From: Endomychus coccineus
Taxonomy: Eukaryota > Arthropoda > Insecta > Coleoptera > Endomychidae
DNA: 64,000 nucleotides
Assembly: GCA_958510875.1 (NCBI GenBank)
Contig: OY294067.1
Location: 107,106,921 to 107,170,920, forward strand
Direction of reading: 5' to 3'
A program made the translations under genes and the position numbers. Below, piece by piece: positions 56,688-64,000 of this stretch; positions within the stretch are counted from its first letter, which is position 1; every line of letters starts with the position of its first letter. Below the pieces are notes generated by a model. It had not been told where the DNA came from and searched no databases. It worked only from the letters and a program-made list of their open reading frames with translations.

Positions 56688-59560
56688 ATAACCAAACAAA
56701 ATAAAAAAAACTATTCCTATCTGTTGGAACTAAATAGTGGATTATTCTAAACATCAGTCCAATAATTTGGCATTAATGCTTCACCAAATTGATTAAGATC
56801 ATCAATTTGTCTCATAGTGGATTTTTATACACTACCGCTTAAATGTTTGCTGCAGTTGTTAATGAATACACATATTGTCTGCAGATGGGTCATTTTGAAA
56901 TAAAAGGAAGAGTTACGGTGAAATCCAAAGAGTAATGAAAGTAGTACCATGTTATTAGACTAGATTATAACTCTTATAGTTCACAAAACATGGTCTTGGT
57001 TTACGGACCTGTCCAACCAGAATGAGTAATGCCTTACAAATCAAGAGATTCTTCATTATCACGACTTCTGCTGATAAGCCAGATAAGGACGAAGGTAAGT
57101 AATATCGTGTTATTGGGAGTTTTTCATTATAAAATGTACACCCAGTGACCAACCCATAACTAGACAATAGAACAAAATGCAATAGGCTCATTTTGCTTTA
57201 TAATGCAGCACGAGCAGAATTCTAGGGAGATTCTAGGGGTATTAACTGTTTCTGCGGACGAAGCCGGGATAACAGAAGGATGTAGAGGTACCCTCGCGAC
57301 CGGAATAAAAGCATAAAAGTATAAGGCAAAAGTATAAAAGCATAAAGCTGCGCGCATGGCAGATGCGTGTCCTGGCGGTGAGAGAATTAACTGTTGATGT
57401 ACTGAGTTCAAAATTCCATACTAGCATCGGTGGTTGTGGCCTAGGCGGTTCAGTCGCTGGATATGCATTTCATTTCCCGGTTGCAGGTTGTCGATTTGTT
57501 CACAGCACTATATATGATTATCATAAATGTTTGACAAACCGAATTTGTAAATAGGCAGAACATATTTGAAACTAATAACTAAGAAAGGACGCTCAACCAT
57601 TCTTCGTTGGTAGAACTATCCCTTGAATCCTCAATCTAAGTTGACAAAAGCATTATTGTCAGTATTTGATAACCAGTCAAGTTATTCATGAATCTTTGCA
57701 AAAGGACCAAGGCTATATTGGGAGAACGTCGGACTTTACAGACTTTTCTCGATATTCATAGTTATAGTCTAGGAGCCAGAGCGATATTGATGGTCTGAAC
57801 ATTAACCCGATGGCTCTATGGTTCATCGTTAGAGGACGTTTCAATGATCAATTCATCTCACGGACCGAATTTTCCCCGGCTGCTAGATCTCGAGATACAG
57901 CATCCGCATGTTTTTTTTGACTGGAGGTTAACCCTTTCCAAGTTGCGGATGCATGTGCCATTATTTTTTATCGTATCCATTTCCGAGTAATTGGTCATTA
58001 TTTGAACCAAAACTGTTTCTATTTTTTATTTTGTGGATAAAACTTGCGGGTTACAAGGTAACATGATGGCACCATGTTGAATAACTTTATTGGAGGTCAA
58101 ATAAAGATTTAAAATTATTGCCATCACTCCTTGCCTATTTCAACCCTCCAAAACCCCCTAAAACCACCCCTCAAAAAAATATGAATATTATGACCAATTT
58201 TATGATAAATTAGTCAATTATTGAGATTCTGGCGGGGTTTGAAATCGAAACGTCCGTTTTTGTTTTTTTTGTTTTGGAGGGTGGTCTTATGGGTTTTTGG
58301 GGGGTTGAAATTGGTAAGGAGTGATGGCAATAATTTTATATCTTTATTTGACCTGCAATAAAGTTATTTAACATGGTGCCATCATGTTACCTTGCAACCA
58401 GCAAGTTTTATCCACAAAATGAAAAAAAGAAACATTTTTGGTTCAAATAATGGCCAATTACTCGGAAATGGACCGATAATTTTTGATGGCTTAGGGTATG
58501 TTAACAATTGCCAATATCAATGAACGTTTTCCACCGGATTTGGGGGGGTTTACTTGCAGTCATTTTCGGGTCAATTTTAACTGGTTGGCCTTATAAACGG
58601 ACCTGATAGGAAATTATGGCACATGGTGGAAGTGTATAAGAATGGCATGCTTTTCAAGTAACCGCAACTTGGAGAGGGTAAACCTCCAGTCGAAAAAAAA
58701 AATGATGCTGTATCTCGAGATCTAGCAGCCGGGGAAAATTCGGCCTGTGAGATGAATTGGTCATTGAACCGTCCTCTAACGATTAACCATAGTGCCATCG
58801 GGTTGATGTTCAGACCATCAATATCCCTCCGGCTCCTAGACTACTATTCTTCACGGAATATTGTTTTCGAATTACAGAATAGTGAAAAAGTTATTTTTTA
58901 ACTGCGAGAATGCACATATTGCACAAATATTGATATTGTTATACACGATATAATTTTGAATATTGCTGACTACTATTATTTCATCAAACATTATTTAAAT
59001 TAATGAAAGTAAACTCAAGATTCAAAAATAAGTAAATACAAATACAATGAAATATTAAAGTTATTATATTTAATATACATTAATTAAGCTTTGCTTATTA
59101 ATACATTCTCAAAGTAAAACCAAGGTTCTTGAGTGCGTGAGTATAAATACAATGAAATAAAAAATGTTATAAAATTACATTGTAATAATGTATCTCCTGT
59201 TAATAATGTAAATTTTTCCCTACTATCATCGTTTGGCATGATTGGTCAAGACTGAAACGGCAAAGGCTTGAACATTTTAGTACTGATTAACAGGTGCAAG
59301 TCCAACTATTTCTTGCAGCGACATGATGTACATTTCAGTACAAATTGAGCAGCAGGATACTGCTTGTATGAAATGACTTATAAGAGTTGCCATGAGGCAA
59401 TACTGAACTCAAACCTTGGAGGCAGTCCTGAATTTGGTTGAGAACACTTGGAAGTTCTCGATTTCCTGAATCATCAGAATAAAAAATCTTACGCCTGCTC
59501 AAGCATACGATCGATTATTATAGCTCGTTCATAAATTCTACCTCATCCAAGCCCATGTAA
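56688..59560 (-). repeat. Inverted long duplication, distal copy
   Basis: Reverse complement of 13850-15742, about 41 kb away, with scattered substitutions and indels. It includes the poorly understood frame beginning MNSVH (57160-57411, minus) and is enlarged by the foldback element at 57766-58842. Outside the shared segment the flanks are unrelated, which suggests two insertions of the same unclassified repeat family. Confidence 0.85.
57766..58842. mobile_element. Foldback element, 1077 bp, with empty site in window
   Basis: The ends read AGTCTAGGAGCC inward on both sides. The arms extend about 400-500 bp, with matching blocks ttgatggtctgaac, ctgctagatctcgagataca, gtaacatgatggcaccatgt, aataactttatt and ggcaataat, around a centre near 58230. 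The right arm has about 170 bp of extra sequence near 58490-58610. It interrupts the distal inverted duplication; the proximal copy at about 14715 has catagttat|tctctacgg (reverse complement) with nothing inserted. A TAT word lies at both junctions and may be the target duplication. Confidence 0.85.
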
Positions 59561-59564
59561 GCCA

Positions 59565-61340
59565 AAACGAGGTTTCCTAAAATAAAGCGGTCGAGCTAAA
59601 CGTGCATAATAGGCGTACCCTGACAATTTTTCTCTACTCTGTTTTCTGCATAAATTGAGCCGAAGGAAGACATCATCAGTAGGAAACCACCAACTCGGAG
59701 TACAATATTGATGAACTCGAGATGATTATCACTCTCAAATATGTATCGAGATTTCATTTATGATGAATGGTCGAATGAAACAGAGCAATTGTTTCTGCTC
59801 TTGGGTCTTACTGTTGCTATTAAAAGGGCTGTTAGTAAAGTATCATAATTAGTAAGTGGTGATCTAATAAATGGTCTTAAGCACATACTATTAATTTTCA
59901 ATGTTTAATTAATATATGATACATATATTATAGTATTCGATAAATAATGTATAGTAAGTTGACCATGAAATGAATCTAATAACAATTAATACATAATGCA
60001 TAATAAATATTATGTAGAAACATCTGATATTTCATTGTTTTTATCTAATTTTGAATTATGTGTTTACTTCGAACATTTATCAATATTTATTCATTCATTC
60101 AATTGATGTATGTTAAATTAATATTCAATAATATTCTGTATCAATATTTCTGCAATATATGCGTGTTTTGTTATTTCCCAAGAATTATCAGAATTATCAC
60201 TTTCACTGCTCTTTAGTCTAATATATAGCCTGGAGTAAAAAATCGTATATATGAAGTTTTCCAAAATAAATATTGATAAAAACGGTTTTAACTATATTGA
60301 GCAAAAGAAGAAAAAGTAGGACAATTTCGATGTTATTTAATATAACTCTCTTTGTACAGGGTCTTCCTATTTGCAAACTTGGTTTTAAATATATGAATTA
60401 TTCGAGGGAAATGAAGTTCTTAGTTGATCAAATTTAAGAATTCATTGGATAATTTCAATTGCTTGAAACGAGGAAGATCCAAAATAACTTGATATATCCA
60501 CATCAGTTTTGTTAAATAATTCATATTTTGAACATTCGCTAATTGTTAACAGTTGATTTGATATATTTTAAATATTTTTAAGCTGTAAGTTGAAGTTTTA
60601 AGACTGTTATTGCTTGTTCGCTACATCGAAAAGCTTGTGATAGTTCTTTATTATTTAAAATCGAAGACAAATTATTATTTTATCGATATCCAAAACTAAC
60701 GGAATAGCCAGCAAGAAACCATAAGGAGAATGTATTATGGTAAACAGATCATCAAAGAATATCAATTCACTTTAAAATTTATCACACTAAAACATCAGTT
60801 ATTAATATTTATTCTTTCTTATATTGTTTGATGCTACTATAATGCAATGATTGAATACTTCAGTTACATCATTAAATGATTTCTGAAATTATATCCACAG
60901 CTGGTTAGCACTATTAAAAATTTTATCCAAAGTAGTTATTCAGTGACAATTATTTTGAAAATTGAAATATTCAATCATTCCAATTCGGATAATAATCAAT
61001 ATAGGGTTCATTTGATAATTCTTCCAAAAATGTTCTCGAAAAAGATTGCTATTTTCTGTACCAGATTTCATAAAATTTTATTGACAGCTCAGTATATGAT
61101 CATTGGTTAAAATGATAATTTGTTTTCAAAACCTGTTTGTGATGCTTGCTTTAGTGTTTTATAAATTTGTATTGTACATAATACGAATAAGTTACATTGT
61201 TGATTTTTAGCTCTGTATCACTAGATAAGTTTGCATTACATAGATATAATTATAGGAAATATGTTGTAAATATTGCGAATCTATGATTGATGTAGATAAT
61301 ATACTATTGATAAGAAATAATCATCATCATTCAATGAAAA
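59565..61340. other. No gene seen
   Basis: Very AT-rich, no long frames and no match I noticed elsewhere in the window. Confidence 0.4.
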
Positions 61341-61344
61341 CACA

Positions 61345-61510
61345 ATTGAAGTACTGAGGATCTTTCGGCTACCAAATAGCCATTTGGTAGCCGAAAGTTC
61401 CTCAGTACTACAATAGTATTTTTATTGAATAAGGGCTATTATTTTTTATTAATATTGTTATAATATATCCACAATGTGAACCCTTTTATAGTTTGTTAGA
61501 TGATCTACTG
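61345..61510. mobile_element. PLE-type termini, head to head
   Basis: The sequence attgaagtactgaggatctt-tcggctaccaaa is followed after a five-base centre (tagcc) by its near-perfect reverse complement, tttggtagccgaaagttcct-cagtactacaatag. It then continues into a stretch (gaataagggctatta…tatccacaatgtgaaccctt) that also follows the hammerhead-like end at 26330-26390. Two termini of the 13.1/23.9/26.2 kb PLE family therefore meet here. Confidence 0.65.
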
Positions 61511-61699
61511 TTTAAAATCATAATAACTATCAATCGAACTTGTCAATATGTGTATTGAACATGTAAACTCGAAGCATTCGTTTTAATATAGATTCGTAAT
61601 ACATGATAACAGTAGAGAAGAATTAAAATAAATTCGTCATAAACTTTTTGTTTCATTTAATCAACAAATCTTGACTTCCTGCATGAGACTCAGATGAGT

Positions 61700-62220
61700 T
61701 TTTCATGGAGCATGACTGGAATCATATTACATTTCATCAGGAATCATATGATCATGAACGGAGCAGCAACCACATAGCTCCAACATCTCATGTTTTAAAT
61801 CTTTTTCGATTGACAGCATTAAGGTGTACGTCCACGTTGGCACATCACTTTTTGCTTCTTGGCACTCAGTAGAACAGTGGTGAGTGTATATTTTACAAAT
61901 CTCAGAGCTCAACTTCCAGCAGTTCCAATGTGAAACCAGTTGCTCTTACGTCCAAACAAGAACACAAGTTATAACTTTACTTTCTAAACTTCTGATTTCT
62001 GAAGCTATAAAGTTTCTGGCAACTCCAAATTTAATTTTTCGGGCACGTGAATTTGTCTCTAGGATAGGTTTGGAAACCTATCTCACCGCTAAGCCACCAA
62101 TTGGAACAGTCGGCTTGGTATTTATTATTACAGGTAGCGATGATAGCTCATCGACGTGTTATATGATAAGTACATTTTTTGTTGGAACCTGCTCGACTAT
62201 CAAATATCTTAGTTGATCTG
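61700..62220. other. Overlapping open frames, not recognised
   Basis: A minus-strand frame at 61727-61912 is rich in cysteine (YTHHCSTECQEAK, LELCGCCSVHD), and a plus-strand frame of 110 codons overlaps at 61884-62216. Neither has a start context, family motif or splice sites that I trust. Confidence 0.2.
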
Positions 62221-62224
62221 CATA

Positions 62225-64000
62225 CCCTCAATGTTCTTTTGAGCTGACATCACTAGGTGTATAATTCAGTTCACCTGAAAGCTGTTTCTGACTCGTTGCC
62301 CTGTCCCCTCTACAGGGAACGCCTCGGATTATGTATAGGTATATCTATACAAGCGTTTATTCTGAAGTTCTTTCTGAAGGTTGTATTCGCCGACAGGTGA
62401 TTGGGGACTATCAGTTGAACTCGTCAATCAAATTAAGTGATGAAAATATATTGGATAAAAGTTAACAAAATTTGGCATATAACAACGCAACAACACGATC
62501 ATAAAGTTAATCCAGAATCTGGTTATGGGAAAGATAGGATATGAATTTAATTTTACTCCAAGTGGGAACCTGGGGAATGGGTATTAATGTCGTTAGTTCT
62601 ACTCCTTTCCGCCATCGAGCGAGTACCTGCTCAGGTTCTCTCAACAGAGTTGGAGTCAGTGAGAGCTAATTAGCACAAACTCCGAACAGTGATCGATTTC
62701 GCGCTCAACCACGCCGATGTTTGATAGATAATATTTGGAATCAAAGGAGGATTCCTATCTGGTAACCTCGGGCAAACCTGACTGCCTTATGCTCTATCCT
62801 TTTCCCCAAGTGATCTCCGATAAGCGGAATTACAATTAAAGCCTCAAACTAGCATGAATGGCTAGGAAGAACATATATTAACAAAATAAAATTGGCATTA
62901 TTGAACGTTAAGTAACCACTTTATATTATATCGCCGACCCAGAGGTGATAGATCTAACAGTTGTTTTCTGGCAATGGAAATGCACTCACCCTGTTGGTCT
63001 AATATCGCAACTTCCTCTCGAATCTCTTGAAGAAGTGAGACACAGAGAATTAAATTATGAGTGTTATAAAACTGTCACAAAATAATTTTGAAGCGAGTTA
63101 ACACTTTCCGCGAAACACGAAGAACGCACATATGTCTAGCGCTGTCTTACCTCTAGGAACAAATAAATCCCGTTGCACAAGTACTACGTTCAATATTGCT
63201 TGATCACTGGACTATGAACCAGCTCAATGCTTCAAACTAACCTCACGCGAGCTACCTTTAGCTCCGGGTGTCTTTCGTTTACAATACCACAAGCAAAACG
63301 TAGGTTGTACCCTTCTGGAGTCAAATGAATTTAAAGAATTTCTTCGTTGACTGTACACTTATACGAACACAACTTGATGAATTAATTTAATCCTCATCTA
63401 ATTACTCGAATTTAATTTTGTACAATACAGACAAACAGGATATTATTCGATGTAAAAGAAATATGATATTAGGAACCAATAGTAACCTGGATTAAAATTT
63501 GACTTCACTTGACTGAGCAATTACTAAAAATCTTATAGATATTATATCAACAACAATGAAAACAAAATAAAAATATTTTAATTATTTTGAGTGCGGAATA
63601 TAAGTCTTGAATTAATGAAAACAATAGATTATTCTTCAGGGAACAAAAACAGACTGAACAAGAAGATTAGCTTACCGAACGAGTAGGTGGTGAAGAACTC
63701 TCCTTCATTTTCAAGGTAATTTTTTTTATGAAAACATTGAAGCGGCTGCGATCTCACGCGCAAGGTTTAGAAAATATGTTCAATTTAGAACTCTGAGGGC
63801 ATACCCCAGCCATACGTTATCGACGCGACCTATAGGAATAAGAAGTGCGATAACGGTCCGTGAAGGTTCCTTTCGACTCCACGTGGTTTTCTCCTGCCTC
63901 AGGGGAAAAGTTCCACTTGCCTCGTGCTACTTTAACTTACTTTCCTAAGCGTACTTCCTTGCTGGCCAAGAAGTCGGTGCCCTGGATACGAAATAAGGAC
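62225..64000. other. No gene identified; less AT-rich
   Basis: Base composition rises in GC compared with 59-62 kb and no long frame is present. A non-coding or UTR/LTR portion of an element running off the window is possible, but nothing supports a specific call. Confidence 0.3.

Noticed and set aside
61727..61912. Cysteine-rich ion-channel (pickpocket-like) exon
   Set aside because: The cysteine spacing does not match that family and no adjacent transmembrane or selectivity-filter motif could be read.

Overview
The window looks like intergenic and intronic DNA of an insect (at least an arthropod) nuclear genome. It is AT-rich, has almost no long open reading frames, and is dominated by decayed eukaryotic transposable elements. 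Nothing looks bacterial, viral or organellar. The only confident host gene is the 3' part of a chondroitin sulfate N-acetylgalactosaminyltransferase: a penultimate exon at 26729-26876 and the terminal exon at 35410-35628, both on the + strand, separated by an 8.5 kb intron full of mobile elements.

Layout: 1-2.9 kb holds only short tandem duplications. 2.9-4.9 kb is a broken hAT transposase. 5.2-6.3 kb is a TA-flanked long-TIR element. 7.7-8.5 kb is a Penelope-like element (PLE) remnant: two 221 bp pseudo-LTRs in inverted orientation, each with a convincing hammerhead ribozyme. 8.7-9.9 kb is a ~236 bp tandem array. 10.9-12.2 kb is a decayed DUF7869-like transposase, followed by a BEL/Pao gag scrap. 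13.85-15.74 kb is repeated in inverted orientation at 56.7-59.6 kb, and the distal copy carries an inserted foldback element whose empty site is preserved in the proximal copy.

16.2-23.2 kb is one non-LTR retrotransposon on the minus strand (gag-like ORF1, endonuclease, reverse transcriptase, poly(A)). It is split by a mariner-like element and by a second TIR element carrying its own tandem array. 23.8-26.4 kb has PLE 3' ends around a tyrosine-recombinase gene with a recognisable 57 bp intron. 27-35 kb (the host intron) holds a MITE, non-LTR fragments, a mariner fragment and a large foldback family. 36.6-39.5 kb is a long inverted repeat. 40.6 kb has a compact 93 nt hairpin. 40.7-43.0 kb holds RNase H and reverse-transcriptase fragments. 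43464-45392 is a hAT copy with TIRs and a perfect 8 bp target duplication.

45765-56511 is a recent head-to-tail tandem duplication of a 5.37 kb unit with roughly 15 differences by eye. The unit holds a non-LTR RT end, a hammerhead-bearing PLE end and several unrecognised open frames. 59.6-64 kb has little beyond a head-to-head PLE terminus.

The recurring theme is PLE termini with hammerhead or hammerhead-like RNA motifs, of at least three families and in several head-to-head arrangements. Coordinates of decayed elements are approximate; all family calls come from reading translated motifs by eye, with no database search.
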